DNA of 64,000 nt from WQXF01 sp031552825 (GCA_031552825.1 JAVBMD010000023.1:1-64000); one strand, 5' to 3'. Counted from the first letter of the stretch, positions 25,537 through 34,840 are shown. Made by a program: numbers and translations. The notes: generated by a model from the letters alone, not told the origin.

Positions 25537-26393
25537 TGCTCGGGCGGATTGAGCAGCTCGTCAAGAATCTTGGTATTCTTCTTCCAATCGACCACCAGCA
25601 CAGAGGAACCGCGCAGCGAGCTGTATTGGAAGGTGCGATCCTGCGGCACGTGATGGTTGATGATCTCGGCGTTAATCAGCGGATAGGCGGTCTGCAGCAC
25701 GCTCAGCAGCTGGATGGCGCTCATGTCGGTCTTGACGTTGCCGCGAATCGTGTTGTAGATGTCCAGCATCTGCGGCAGCGTCATGCTCGAGGCTTTGAGC
25801 AGCAGCTGCGCGAGCACCTTGCGCTGGTGCTCGGTGCGCGTGAAGTCGCCGGAGCCGGAGTAGCGATCGCGCATGTAAGCCAGCGCGATGCGGCCGGACA
25901 TGTGGGTCATGCCGGGGCCGTCGGGCATGTTGGGATCCTGCCCGAGCAGGATGCTGTGGATCATGCCGTATTCGTTCTTGGTGATCTCGATATCCACGCC
26001 GCCGAAGGCGTCGATGAGATCCTTGATGGTTTGGAAGTTGATGACCACCACGCCGTCGATGTCTACGTTAAGGTGCTTTTTGAGTGTCTCCTTGATGCCG
26101 TCGTAGCTATAGTTGCTAAAGACGGTATTGAGCTTGTTTTCCGCACCCTTGGGGGTGGTGACCTGGCTATCGCGCAGGATGGAGGTAAAGATCAGCCGGT
26201 TGCGCGCGGTATCCAGCGAAACCATGACGATGGTATCGGTGCGCGAGCTGGATTCGCTGGCCTCGGTGTAGTAATCCTGCCCCAACAGCAGATAATTCTT
26301 AGGCTTCGCGGTTTCCGCCAGGCTGGCAAGCGGCAGAAAGGCGCACAGCGCGATGCACAGCAGCGCGGTAAAACGACGCAGTTTTTTTAACAT
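25533..26393 (-). CDS. LCP (LytR-CpsA-Psr) family protein
   Basis: 286 residues from the ATG at 26393, 7 bases after GGAGG. An N-terminal hydrophobic signal (FTALLCIALCAFLPLASLA) puts the domain outside. Conserved LCP features: RTDTIVMVSLD, SILRDSQV (arginine/aspartate of the pyrophosphate site), KLNTVFS, VDIDGVVVINFQTIKDLIDA, GGVDIEI and ALAYMRDRYSGSGDFTRTEHQ with the catalytic arginines. These enzymes transfer glycopolymers from lipid carriers to peptidoglycan. First gene of a two-gene overlap unit with the DNA glycosylase. Confidence 0.93.
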   Translation of the reverse strand: MLKKLRRFTALLCIALCAFLPLASLAETAKPKNYLLLGQDYYTEASESSSRTDTIVMVSLDTARNRLIFTSILRDSQVTTPKGAENKLNTVFSNYSYDGIKETLKKHLNVDIDGVVVINFQTIKDLIDAFGGVDIEITKNEYGMIHSILLGQDPNMPDGPGMTHMSGRIALAYMRDRYSGSGDFTRTEHQRKVLAQLLLKASSMTLPQMLDIYNTIRGNVKTDMSAIQLLSVLQTAYPLINAEIINHHVPQDRTFQYSSLRGSSVLVVDWKKNTKILDELLNPPEQ

Positions 26394-26477
26394 AGCCAAT
26401 CCTCCATCGGTTTTTACGGTTGGTAAGGGTAACGATACAACGAACGGCGCGGGCGTTTGCTTCCAACCCGGCGCGAA

Positions 26478-27704
26478 TCAGGCGTCAAGCAGCTTCGCCA
26501 TCAGCTTGTAGCCGGGGTCCAGGATCGGCTCCGACTCGGCGGCGCGCTCGCTGAACTTGCGCGGGCTGCCGGGGCGGCGGCTGTCGTAGAGGCAGAAAGG
26601 CACCGGCGTGCCGTCGTGCTTGCGCGTGGACAGCAGCGTGTAGTGATCGCTGATGAGCAGTACGCGGTGCGCCGGATCCACGGCGGGCAGCGCGTCCAGC
26701 AGCGGGTGCACGATGCGCTGATCGATGCGGCGCATCGCCTCGCACTTGCCCTGCACGTCCCCGGCATGGGCGCATTCGTCCGGCGCCTCGATGTGCAGGA
26801 TGGCGATGTCCGAGCCGCTGGCCAGCGCATCCAGCGCGGCGCGCAGCTTGGCGGCATAGTCGGTATCCAGATCGCCGGTGGCGCCGGGCACGTGCGGCGC
26901 GGGCAACCCGGCCAGCGCGGCGATGCCCCAAACCAGCGGCACGGCGGAGATTACCGTGGCGGTTTTGCCGTATTTTTCAGCGAAGGGCTCGAGCACGGCA
27001 ACGCGCCCCGCGCCCCACGGCCACAGGCAGTTGGCGGGCAATAGCCCGCGCGCGATGCGCGCCGTGTTGACCGGGTGATCGCGCAGCGCCGCGTGGCTTG
27101 CGCGCATGTATTCGGTGATGGCCTGCGCGGCCTCGCCCTGCGGCAGGTATGCCGCGATGGCTTGCCCGAGGATATTATGCGGCTCGGTCAGCGAATAGAT
27201 CGCATTTTCATCTTGGACGTGGGCGGCGGATCGCACGCCGATGTGCCGGAAGCTGCGGCTAGGGTGCAGCGCCATGCCCAGCGCCTCGGCGGCGCGCTGG
27301 AAGGCGGCGTTGTGCGCTAAGGCTTCGATTAGCGCGTCGACCTCCTCACCCTCAATGTTGCCGCCGTTGTGCGAGAGAATGCGCGCCTGGTCGAACGCGC
27401 CCTCCAGCGCCACCAAGTTGACGCGGAAGGAAACCTCGCCGGGCTTCAGCGTCACGCCGCTGCCAGCGGCCTCCAGCGGCGAGCGGCCGGTGTAACACCC
27501 GCAGGGATCGTAGCCAAAGATCGAAAGAATGGCGGTGTCGCTGCCAGCGGGCAGGCTTTCCGGCACGGTACGCGCGCGCCCGATCTCGCTGCCCGCAAGG
27601 GCATCGAAGGCGGGGAGCTCCAAGGCTTCCAAGGGCGTGCGGCCGTCTAACGCAGGCACCGGGCCGTCGGCGATGCCGTCGGCGATGACGATGACGTACT
27701 TCAT
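26478..27704 (-). CDS. apgM: 2,3-bisphosphoglycerate-independent phosphoglycerate mutase, archaeal type
   Basis: 408 residues. Interconverts 3- and 2-phosphoglycerate in glycolysis. The metal-binding alkaline-phosphatase-like core shows VIVIADGIADG, the serine-containing GSDTAILSIFGYDP, HIEAPDECAHAGD and LLISDHYTLLSTRKHDGTPVPF. This set matches the ApgM family, not the longer GpmI. Such enzymes are frequent in Clostridia. An AAGGAG site lies 10 bases before the ATG. The gene stands alone between the LCP gene and the amidohydrolase. Confidence 0.93.
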   Translation of the reverse strand: MKYVIVIADGIADGPVPALDGRTPLEALELPAFDALAGSEIGRARTVPESLPAGSDTAILSIFGYDPCGCYTGRSPLEAAGSGVTLKPGEVSFRVNLVALEGAFDQARILSHNGGNIEGEEVDALIEALAHNAAFQRAAEALGMALHPSRSFRHIGVRSAAHVQDENAIYSLTEPHNILGQAIAAYLPQGEAAQAITEYMRASHAALRDHPVNTARIARGLLPANCLWPWGAGRVAVLEPFAEKYGKTATVISAVPLVWGIAALAGLPAPHVPGATGDLDTDYAAKLRAALDALASGSDIAILHIEAPDECAHAGDVQGKCEAMRRIDQRIVHPLLDALPAVDPAHRVLLISDHYTLLSTRKHDGTPVPFCLYDSRRPGSPRKFSERAAESEPILDPGYKLMAKLLDA

Positions 27705-27857
27705 ATTCGAAGCGCTCCTTTTGCCGCGGGGGCGGCGTAGCGAAATGTACGATAGAAAACGCAGGATACAAAAGGTCGAACACTTGAAAGTATATAGGAA
27801 GCAAAGGCGTAATTCAATACCCTAGCGGGGAGAAAATAACGCCGGTGATTTGCGGTA

Positions 27858-29222
27858 TCATATGCCGCGCGCAAACCGCAGCGGCTTTCCGGCGCGGGCG
27901 CAGAGCGTGCGGCCGTGCGCCAGCGCGTGTACGCCGCCGACCACCACATGCAGCACGCCCTCGGGCGGGGCGTCGGGGCGGCCGGAGCCGAGGTAATCGG
28001 CGCGGTCGCGCAAGGCGGCGGGATCAAACACCACCAGATCGGCGATGCAGCCCTCGCGCAGGCGGCCGCGGTCGGCAAAGCCGATCGTTTGCGCGGGCAG
28101 CAGCGTGGCGCGCGCCACCGCCTCCGGCCAATCCAGCAGGCGCAGGTCGGTGACCATCCGCGCGAAAAAGCGGGGGAAGGTACCGGCGATCTGCGGATGC
28201 CCCTCTCCGGGCGCGTACCGCCCCGCATCGCTGGAGGGCATGACGAACTCGGCCTGCAGAATGTCGCTGACCGAGCGTGGATTGTCCACCCGTACGATGA
28301 CGGTATCCTCCGGGTGTTCGGCGCGCAGGTGCGCGTACAGCGCGGCGTCGAGTTGCTGCCCGCAGTGCGCGCCGGTGGCCATGCGCAGGTGTTCCGGCGC
28401 TATCTGATTGGTGCGCATCGCCTCGGGATCGAACAGCGCCGCGCCGATGCTGGTTGCCCAATGGGTATATAGGCCGCTATCGGCCCAGATGTCCAACCCC
28501 TGCTGGCGCAGATGGCGCATCAGCGCCAGCGCCTCGTGCTCCACACCCTCACCGTATTGGTATACGAAGTGTGAAACCAGCGTGCGCGCCCGGCTTTGCC
28601 GCGCCAAGCAGGAAACCTCCACCAGCGAGTATAGGTCGCTCTTGGTGCGCATGTTGGTGTCGATGGCGATGATGCGCCCGTACTCGGCGGCGACGCGGGC
28701 CAGCGCGGCCGCTTCCTCGTCGGTGCTGCCCGGCGCGTAGCCAAGCCCGAAGGAGATGCCGCACGCGCCTTGCGCCAGCGCGCGCCGCGCCAAATCTTCC
28801 ATGTCACGGATCTGCCGGGCGGAGGCCAAAGCGAAGGGGTCGAAAAGCCCGACCTTTCGCCGCAGCGTGCCGGAATGACCGACCAGCTCAGCCTGATGGA
28901 TCGGATATCCCTGCGCGGCCTGCGCGTCAAAAAAATCGCCCAGATGTTCGGGGCTGAAACCGCAGTTGCCGCCCACCGTGGTGGTGACGCCCTGCCGCAG
29001 GCTGAGCAGCCCGGTGTAGGCATCGCCTTCCAGATGGCCGTGCACGTCGATAAAACCGGGGCAAACCATCGCGCCATCTGCATCGATGACCGCAAGGGCG
29101 GCAGGCGCGGGGCCGCTGCCCACGCAGGCGATGCGCTCCCCCTCCACGCCGATAAAACCGGGCAAGGCGGTGCGCCGCTCCGGGTCGATCAGCGTGCCGT
29201 TAACGATGGCTAAATCCAGCAT
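27858..29222 (-). CDS. N-acyl-D-amino-acid deacylase-like amidohydrolase
   Basis: 454 residues from the ATG at 29222, 5 bases after AGGAGGG; the open frame upstream of it is spurious. Amidohydrolase family 3 barrel with the metal-binding CPGFIDVHGHLEGD near residue 60, a further region around LVSHFVYQYGEG, and the late RYAPGEGHPQIAGTFPRFFA phrase typical of D-aminoacylase/dihydroorotase-like members. The C-terminal GCIADLVVFDP closes the small beta domain. It should hydrolyse an N-acyl or cyclic amide bond on a D-amino acid or peptide. Substrate not assignable. Zinc ligands seem complete. Confidence 0.88.
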   Translation of the reverse strand: MLDLAIVNGTLIDPERRTALPGFIGVEGERIACVGSGPAPAALAVIDADGAMVCPGFIDVHGHLEGDAYTGLLSLRQGVTTTVGGNCGFSPEHLGDFFDAQAAQGYPIHQAELVGHSGTLRRKVGLFDPFALASARQIRDMEDLARRALAQGACGISFGLGYAPGSTDEEAAALARVAAEYGRIIAIDTNMRTKSDLYSLVEVSCLARQSRARTLVSHFVYQYGEGVEHEALALMRHLRQQGLDIWADSGLYTHWATSIGAALFDPEAMRTNQIAPEHLRMATGAHCGQQLDAALYAHLRAEHPEDTVIVRVDNPRSVSDILQAEFVMPSSDAGRYAPGEGHPQIAGTFPRFFARMVTDLRLLDWPEAVARATLLPAQTIGFADRGRLREGCIADLVVFDPAALRDRADYLGSGRPDAPPEGVLHVVVGGVHALAHGRTLCARAGKPLRFARGI

Positions 29223-29248
29223 CGATTCCCTCCTGCATCCGCATGCGT

Positions 29249-29296
29249 TTGCATGAGCGTGCGCTTGAATGAGCGTGTGTTTGTATGAGCGTGTGT
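29249..29296. repeat. Three 16-bp tandem repeats
   Basis: TTGCATGAGCGTGCGC, TTGAATGAGCGTGTGT and TTGTATGAGCGTGTGT follow one another without gaps between the amidohydrolase start and the SLOG-protein stop. They lie in the 5' region of the amidohydrolase transcript and could be a protein-binding array or simple slippage products. Confidence 0.7.
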
Positions 29297-29299
29297 TCG

Positions 29300-29785
29300 C
29301 TATAGCGGCATTTCCAGCTGCTCCGCTTCCTCGACCCAGTGTACGATGCGCACCGTGCGCCCCAGCGAGCGCGCGTAGCGCAGCGTGTAGCGCGTGCCGC
29401 CGGTGGCGCGCCCATCGTACACCGCGATCACCAGCGAGGAAGCCTCCACCAGCGCGCGGTCGCGGTCGAAGAAGCAGAGGGGTGTATAAGCCGGGCTCTG
29501 CACGACCACCGAATCGCAGGCGGCGAGCAGCCTGCAAAACAGCGGATCCTGCGAGCGCTGGCTGCCCTCGTAGGGCAGGATGGCGCCCAGCGAAATCGCG
29601 GGATGCTCCTGCTTTAACGCCAGCACGATCTGCGCGAAGAGCAGATCCGAGCCGCGCGCGAAGCCGGAGAGGAAGCGGGTATAACCCTCCCCGATGGCGC
29701 GGAGGATCTCGCGGCGCAACCCCTGCCGCACGGCTTCGAGGTGCTCGGGGGGAAGGTCGCGGTGGCCGGTGATACAGCAGGTCAT
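29300..29785 (-). CDS. YpsA/DUF1273-type SLOG-domain protein
   Basis: 161 residues. Rossmann-like SLOG fold: CCITGHRDLPPE at the start, FLSGFARGSDLLFAQIVL (nucleotide-binding glycine region) and a final DGRATGGTRYTLRYARSLG. Family members include YpsA/GpsB-linked cell-division modulators and nucleotide or ADP-ribose binders. It is shorter than B. subtilis YpsA but complete in motifs. It lies upstream of the amidohydrolase in the same direction, 77 bp apart, so co-transcription is possible. Ligand unknown. Confidence 0.85.
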   Translation of the reverse strand: MTCCITGHRDLPPEHLEAVRQGLRREILRAIGEGYTRFLSGFARGSDLLFAQIVLALKQEHPAISLGAILPYEGSQRSQDPLFCRLLAACDSVVVQSPAYTPLCFFDRDRALVEASSLVIAVYDGRATGGTRYTLRYARSLGRTVRIVHWVEEAEQLEMPL

Positions 29786-29919
29786 GCGGTGCTCTCCATT
29801 ATACGCGCGTGTTTTTTCGTGTTTTTTCTTCGCTATTCTAGCAGGTTGTGGTAGCGCTGTCCAGTCCGCCTATGCTAAGATAGAGGACGCTGGCACCACG
29901 ATCATGAAGGAGCGTTTCG

Positions 29920-31299
29920 ATGCAAAAAGTAATCCGTCCCTACCTTGGCGATCGCGCGTTTTACAAAAGCGCGCTGTTGGTGATGATTCCGGTGGTGTTT
30001 CAGCAACTCATCAATTCGCTGTTCAATTTTGTGGACAATGTGATGGTGGCCAGCGTGGACGAGCTGTCTATGAGCGCGGTGACGGTGGCCAACAAGCCCG
30101 CGATGCTGTATTTCGCGCTGTTCTTCGGCTTCACCGGCGCGGCGGGCATCCTGCTTTCGCAATACTACGGCGCGGGCAGGATGGAGGTGTGCCAGCGCAT
30201 CTTCTCGGTGGAAATGTTGCTGGGCATATCGGTGTCGCTGGTATTCGCGCTGATCCTGTTTCTGTTTCCGGCGCAGGTGATGCGCATCTTTGTGAAGGAT
30301 CCGTACACGGTTTCGGTGGGCGTGGACTATCTGCGCATCGTCACATGGGCGTATCTGCCTGCAGCGGTTTCCTCGGTGTGCATCTTTTCGCTGCGCTCGC
30401 TGGGCATCAACTTTTTGCCGATGCTGGTCAGCGTGCTGGCGATCTCGTGCAACGCGTTTTTTAATTGGGTGCTGATCTTCGGGAAGTTTGGCTTTCCGGC
30501 AATGGGCGCGCGCGGCGCGGCGTTGGGTACGCTGATGGCGCGCACGGTGGAGGTGCTCATCTATTTCGCCCTGCTGCTCTCGCGTAAAACGCCCTTTAGC
30601 CTCCGGCTTACCGAGGCGCGGCGCATCGGCAGGCCGCTGATGCGCGACTACCTGCAAAAGGTGGTGCCGCTGACCGTCAACGAGGCGCTTTGGTCCAGCG
30701 GTCTGCTGGTCTATTTCTGGGCTTATGCGCGCATCAACGAGGCGGCGCTGCCCGCCATCAACGTGGCCGATCAGGTGAATAATATGGCATGGGTGTTCTT
30801 CATCGGCATGAGCAGCGCCGTATCGGTGATGATCGGCAAAAACTTGGGCGCGAGCGAATTTGAACAGGCCAAACAGAACTGCAAGCGCCTGTTTGGCCTG
30901 GGGGTGATGTTGTCGGTTGTGTGCGTGGCGATTGCGCTGCTCGGCGCGCAGTTTGTCGGTGACATCTTCCGCAAGCTCTCCCCGCCGCAGATTCCGATGG
31001 CCAAGGAGCTGATCTATATCTTGGCGTTTTTCTTCCCCTTCAACGCCATCTATGGGCTGTGCTTTTACGTGCTGCGCGCCGGCGGGGATACCAAGCGCGC
31101 CATGCTGATCGACAGCGGCTATATGTGGGTGCTGCCGGTGCCGGTGGCGCTGGTGATGGGCATCCTGTTGTGGGATCGGGTCGATGTTCGCCTGGCGATG
31201 TTTGTCGTGCAGTTGCTCATGAACCTCAAGCTCGTCCTCGCGCTGCGCGTGGTCAAGCGGGGCACTTGGCTCAACAACCTCACGCGCGAGGCGCTTTAA
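29920..31299 (+). CDS. MATE-family multidrug exporter
   Basis: 459 residues, ATG 7 bases after AAGGAG. Twelve hydrophobic segments in two halves. Conserved phrases: VMIPVVFQQLINSLFNFVDNVMVAS at the start of the first half, GAAGILLSQYYGAG, and the second-half equivalents NEALWSSGLLVYFWAYARINE and FFIGMSSAVSVMIGKNLGA. MATE proteins use sodium or proton gradients to expel cationic compounds or other metabolites. It is transcribed alone. Its stop overlaps by 4 bases the stop of a small leftward gene. Confidence 0.94.
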   Translation: MQKVIRPYLGDRAFYKSALLVMIPVVFQQLINSLFNFVDNVMVASVDELSMSAVTVANKPAMLYFALFFGFTGAAGILLSQYYGAGRMEVCQRIFSVEMLLGISVSLVFALILFLFPAQVMRIFVKDPYTVSVGVDYLRIVTWAYLPAAVSSVCIFSLRSLGINFLPMLVSVLAISCNAFFNWVLIFGKFGFPAMGARGAALGTLMARTVEVLIYFALLLSRKTPFSLRLTEARRIGRPLMRDYLQKVVPLTVNEALWSSGLLVYFWAYARINEAALPAINVADQVNNMAWVFFIGMSSAVSVMIGKNLGASEFEQAKQNCKRLFGLGVMLSVVCVAIALLGAQFVGDIFRKLSPPQIPMAKELIYILAFFFPFNAIYGLCFYVLRAGGDTKRAMLIDSGYMWVLPVPVALVMGILLWDRVDVRLAMFVVQLLMNLKLVLALRVVKRGTWLNNLTREAL

Positions 31300-31472
31300 T
31301 CGTCGCCCTTGGTGGCGTTGTCAACGTGGCTGCGCAGGGAGGAGAAGGAGTTGACCTCTCCGCCGCGCTCAGCGATGTGCTCGCGGACGTATTGCGGCAG
31401 CGTGGCAAAGTAGGCGTAGGCCTCCGGTTCGGCGGCGAGCAGCGCCTTGAGGTTGTCGTATCGTGCGGCCAT
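31296..31472 (-). CDS. 58-residue conserved-looking small protein
   Basis: ATG at 31472 lies 6 bases after GGAGGG. The product begins MAARYDNLKALLAAEPEAY, continues through YFATLPQYVREHIAERG and ends NATKGDD. Amphipathic helices, no membrane segment or cysteine. Similar short proteins with the YFxxLPxYVREHI phrase are, to my memory, frequent as hypothetical proteins in Clostridia. Its stop (TAA) shares four bases with the MATE stop on the other strand. Function unknown. Confidence 0.75.
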   Translation of the reverse strand: MAARYDNLKALLAAEPEAYAYFATLPQYVREHIAERGGEVNSFSSLRSHVDNATKGDD

Positions 31473-31632
31473 CAAAATCCCTCCGTTTTCTTGGGCTGTT
31501 TACCGTACAGGATGGCTGTGAGCCCGCCACCTTATCCAAAGGAATTTCCAGCGCGGGGAAGCAAAGCCTGCGCTTTTTCGTTTGTATCCATAGGGGACAT
31601 TTACCAGAATCAGAGGAAGTGAGGGATGCGCG

Positions 31633-33999
31633 ATGAAAAATATGCGATGGGTTGCGATGCTGCTGTGCCTGTGCATGCTGATTACGCCGCTGTGCGGATG
31701 GGCTGCGCCGGGCGAGGCGGTGATGTTTAATTCCGATATCAGCCCCAACGAGGCCGAGTATGAGATGGGCAGGATGTATGCCTATGAAGGCGTGATGCTG
31801 GACGGCATGTTCTATGTATGGGACGGCGCTGTGGCGTGGCGCTGGAAGCCGGAGATGGCGAAGCCGGAGAAATTCTGCGAGCTGCCGCCCTACCCGGCGG
31901 AAAGCTGGGATACCTACGAAAAGGCCAAGCCGGAGATCAAGAAAGAGCTGGATAACATGGTGACCCTCGTCGCCGCGGGCGAGGGCAAGCTGTGGGCGTT
32001 CAACGTCTACGCGGGCAGGCTGGGGAACCTCACCGAGAAGGGCGTCGAGTGGCTGGACGTCAAGCTGGACATGAAGGATATGGTCTTCGAGGAAGGCGAG
32101 GAAAAGCGCCGCCGCGAGCGCTATGTCGCCGGCGCGATGATGTTCGACGGCGGGTTTTATTGCCTGCGCGATAACTATAACAACGAGGAATACAACGACG
32201 CGCGGGTGCTGATGCGCTGGGATGTGGCCACCGGCGAGCAGAAGCAATATCCCTTGCAGCAGGCGCAAATGGCGGTGCCCTATAAGCCCGGCCAACTGCT
32301 GACCTACGGCAGAAATTATGACAATGAAACCGGTGAACCGACCATCGCCATGACGGTGCTGGATCTGGCAACCGGCCAAGAGACGCCGCTGAACATTAAA
32401 CTGCCCGACGATCAGCAGGATTATAGCCCGTTGGGCGGCTTGGTGTACGACGAGGCGAGCGACAGCATTTACTTCACCCAAGCCAAGCGGGTCTGGCGCA
32501 GCGAGAAGGGCGGCCCGGCGGAGACCGTGGCCTACCTGACGCAGGCCAACGTAAGCGATCGCGGCAACGCGTGGCTGCTGCCGGGCGGGCTGTATGCCGT
32601 GATCGGCGGCGGACTGTTTATCCGCAATCTGGATCCGCAGTACCTGCCCAAGCGCGAACTGCGCGTGAGCGGCGTGTGGGAGGACATGACCTACCTCGCC
32701 TTCTCCGGCGCGCACCCGGATGTGCCGGTGCTGTTCCAGAACAGTTATGGCAACAGCGGCGAGAGCATCGCGCAGGCGCTCACCGGCGGCGACAAGGAAA
32801 CCGATATCTTCGTGCTCAACGCCGAAAGCGGCTTGCGCCCCCTGATCGAGAAGGGATTCGCCGCCGATTTGAGCGCCTCGGAGGTGCTGAGCAAGGACGT
32901 TGAGCGCATGTATCCGCAGGTGCAGGCCGTGCTGCGCAACGCCGACGGGAAGCCTATGGCCTACCCGCGCAGCTTCGGCGTAGGCTCGTGGAGCGTCAAC
33001 AAGCAACTGTGGGAGAAGTTTGACATGGGGCCGATGCCCACCACCTACAGCCAGCTCTTTGATTACATGCTGCGCTGGAACGAGGAATTCGCCGAGGACA
33101 ATCCCGACGCCACCTTCATGAACGCCACCTACGACGGCCGAGGCCTGATGGAAGCGGTGCTGCATGAATATGTGCTGCAGTACGAGCAGGCGGGGCAACC
33201 CATCGACTTTACCGCGCCGGTGCTGCGCGAGGTGCTGGACAAGATCGCGGCGCTGGAGCTGGAGACGCCTAAGTTTGAAGAGATGAGCGAGAGCGAATGG
33301 GAGGAATACAACCAGCTCACGCAAAAGACGGCGATCTTCGTGATGTACGGCATGCAGGGCATGTTCCACAACCCCGATGAGACGCAGTACGTCAACACCA
33401 ATCCGGAGTACAACAATCCTTATCAGAGCTATGCGCGCATCCTGCCGATGGTGTTCGAGGAGGGGCAGGAGCCGAAGGTCCGCGCGACGATGGAGGTGTA
33501 CGTCGTCAACCCTGCCTCGGCCAATCAAGACCTCGCGCTGCAGTACCTCGAATTTGTGGCGCAGAGCAAGTACGAAAACCAAGTGCGCTACGCGCTGCAT
33601 CCCGACATGAGCGAGCCGGTGGAGCGCGAGAACTTCGAGCGCACCGTCAAGGATATGAAGGAGTGGCGCGAGACCGTCGTCAAGCGCCTGGAAACCTTGG
33701 AGGGCAGCACCAAGCGCGACTATGAGGATGAGCTCAACTACGTCGATCGCTGGTTGGCCGAGCAGGACAAAAACCGTTGGGAGATTTCCGCTCAGGGCAT
33801 CGCGGGGTATCGCGAGCTGGCGCCGCACATGACGTTTACGGCGGGCTCGGTGTTCTTCACCGAGGCTTCGACGGAGACCAGCCCGCGCCAGATGATGAAC
33901 GAGCTGCTGCAGCGCTATACCGATGGCCAGATGCCGATGGACGCTTTCCTGCGCGAATTGAACAGCAAGATGCGCATGGTGATCTTGGAGGGGCAATAA
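31633..33999 (+). CDS. Secreted fusion: propeller-like domain plus family-1 solute-binding domain
   Basis: 788 residues. Signal sequence NMRWVAMLLCLCMLITPLCGW; the cysteine placement is not a clear lipobox. Residues about 40-350 form repeated WRWKPE/LMRWDVATGEQ-type strands like a TolB/Kelch propeller. From about residue 365 the sequence resembles extracellular sugar-type solute-binding proteins: SIAQALTGGDKETDIFVLNA, FAADLSASEVLS, PMAYPRSFGVGSWSVNKQLW and PTTYSQLFDYMLRW. It lacks neighbouring ABC permease genes, so it may be an orphan receptor that presents ligand to a distant transporter or to a wall-bound sensor. A GAGGG site precedes the ATG. The fusion is the odd feature. Confidence 0.82.
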   Translation: MKNMRWVAMLLCLCMLITPLCGWAAPGEAVMFNSDISPNEAEYEMGRMYAYEGVMLDGMFYVWDGAVAWRWKPEMAKPEKFCELPPYPAESWDTYEKAKPEIKKELDNMVTLVAAGEGKLWAFNVYAGRLGNLTEKGVEWLDVKLDMKDMVFEEGEEKRRRERYVAGAMMFDGGFYCLRDNYNNEEYNDARVLMRWDVATGEQKQYPLQQAQMAVPYKPGQLLTYGRNYDNETGEPTIAMTVLDLATGQETPLNIKLPDDQQDYSPLGGLVYDEASDSIYFTQAKRVWRSEKGGPAETVAYLTQANVSDRGNAWLLPGGLYAVIGGGLFIRNLDPQYLPKRELRVSGVWEDMTYLAFSGAHPDVPVLFQNSYGNSGESIAQALTGGDKETDIFVLNAESGLRPLIEKGFAADLSASEVLSKDVERMYPQVQAVLRNADGKPMAYPRSFGVGSWSVNKQLWEKFDMGPMPTTYSQLFDYMLRWNEEFAEDNPDATFMNATYDGRGLMEAVLHEYVLQYEQAGQPIDFTAPVLREVLDKIAALELETPKFEEMSESEWEEYNQLTQKTAIFVMYGMQGMFHNPDETQYVNTNPEYNNPYQSYARILPMVFEEGQEPKVRATMEVYVVNPASANQDLALQYLEFVAQSKYENQVRYALHPDMSEPVERENFERTVKDMKEWRETVVKRLETLEGSTKRDYEDELNYVDRWLAEQDKNRWEISAQGIAGYRELAPHMTFTAGSVFFTEASTETSPRQMMNELLQRYTDGQMPMDAFLRELNSKMRMVILEGQ

Positions 34000-34002
34000 G
34001 CT

Positions 34003-34031
34003 TTGACAAGCCTAGCCAAGCATAGTACAAT
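34003..34031 (+). promoter_or_regulatory. Promoter of the CofE-like gene
   Basis: TTGACA, a 17-base spacer and TACAAT, only 3 bp after the stop of the solute-binding fusion gene. Near-consensus sigma-A promoter, so the two genes are not one simple operon. Confidence 0.8.
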
Positions 34032-34093
34032 ACGAAATCGGGCAAGCTGTACGGGCTTGCATCGAATTGATTCGAATGAAGAGGGGCGTCGAT

Positions 34094-34840
34094 ATGGGCA
34101 TCATTCCCACCAGAAACCTGCCGGAGCAGCGGCGCGAGCACGGCGATATCGTGTACTTTGACCGTGGCGAGCGCGCCGGAGCCGATGGACGCCGCTATCA
34201 GCGCTTCGCCATCCAGACGCACTTTGTCGAGCGGCGCGAATCGCAGATCGCGCTGGTGGAGCGCTACGTGCTGCCGCTGTACCAGCCCGGCGATGTGCTG
34301 GCCTTCGGTGCCAAGGTGATGGCGATGTGTACCGACTCGGTGCGCGAGAAGAAGGACGTGAAGCCCGGCTTCTGGGCGAATCGGCTATGGCGCTTCGCGG
34401 GCATCAACCACACCGGCGTGGGTATGCACGAGCCGCACAAGCTGCAGCTGGTGATCGACCTGTGCGGCCTGCCGCGCGTGCTGACGGCGGCGGCGGTGTC
34501 GGCGGTGACGCGCCCCTTCGGCGTGCGCGGCCTGTTTTACAAGATTTGCGGCCAAGGCGTGGGCGGCATCGATGGCTTTTATTTCCGCTCCTCTTTCGAT
34601 CTGTACAAGGAACTGGCGCTGATTAACCCCGACCAGCCCGTGGCGCTGTGCAACGAAATCGAGCAGGCGCTGCAGCTGCCGGTGGTGCTGATGGACGCGA
34701 ACGACATCGAGCAGAATCAGCTCGGCAAATCGGACGGCTGTCCGCTTAGCGACGCGCAGATTCAGGATGCGCTGGGCGACAATCCTTTTGGGCAGGGAGA
34801 TGAGCTGACGCCGCTCATCTTGATCCGCCCATTACCGTAG
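34094..34840 (+). CDS. CofE/F420-ligase-domain protein
   Basis: 248 residues from the ATG at 34094, 7 bases after GAGGGG. The body carries the F420-0:glutamate ligase-like fold: QTHFVERRESQIALVERYV, GDVLAFGAKVMAMC, NHTGVGMHEPHKLQLVID and FYKICGQGVGGIDGF. In Firmicutes such stand-alone proteins are common without F420 biosynthesis genes, and none are seen here. It probably ligates an amino acid to an unknown cofactor or acts in cell envelope chemistry. It has its own strong promoter. The assignment is to the fold only; the reaction is uncertain. Confidence 0.8.
   Translation: MGIIPTRNLPEQRREHGDIVYFDRGERAGADGRRYQRFAIQTHFVERRESQIALVERYVLPLYQPGDVLAFGAKVMAMCTDSVREKKDVKPGFWANRLWRFAGINHTGVGMHEPHKLQLVIDLCGLPRVLTAAAVSAVTRPFGVRGLFYKICGQGVGGIDGFYFRSSFDLYKELALINPDQPVALCNEIEQALQLPVVLMDANDIEQNQLGKSDGCPLSDAQIQDALGDNPFGQGDELTPLILIRPLP

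Noticed and set aside
27858..29537. Longer start for the amidohydrolase
   Set aside because: The extra 105 codons run through the tandem repeats and the antisense of the SLOG gene. The ATG at 29222 has an AGGAGGG site 5 bases upstream.
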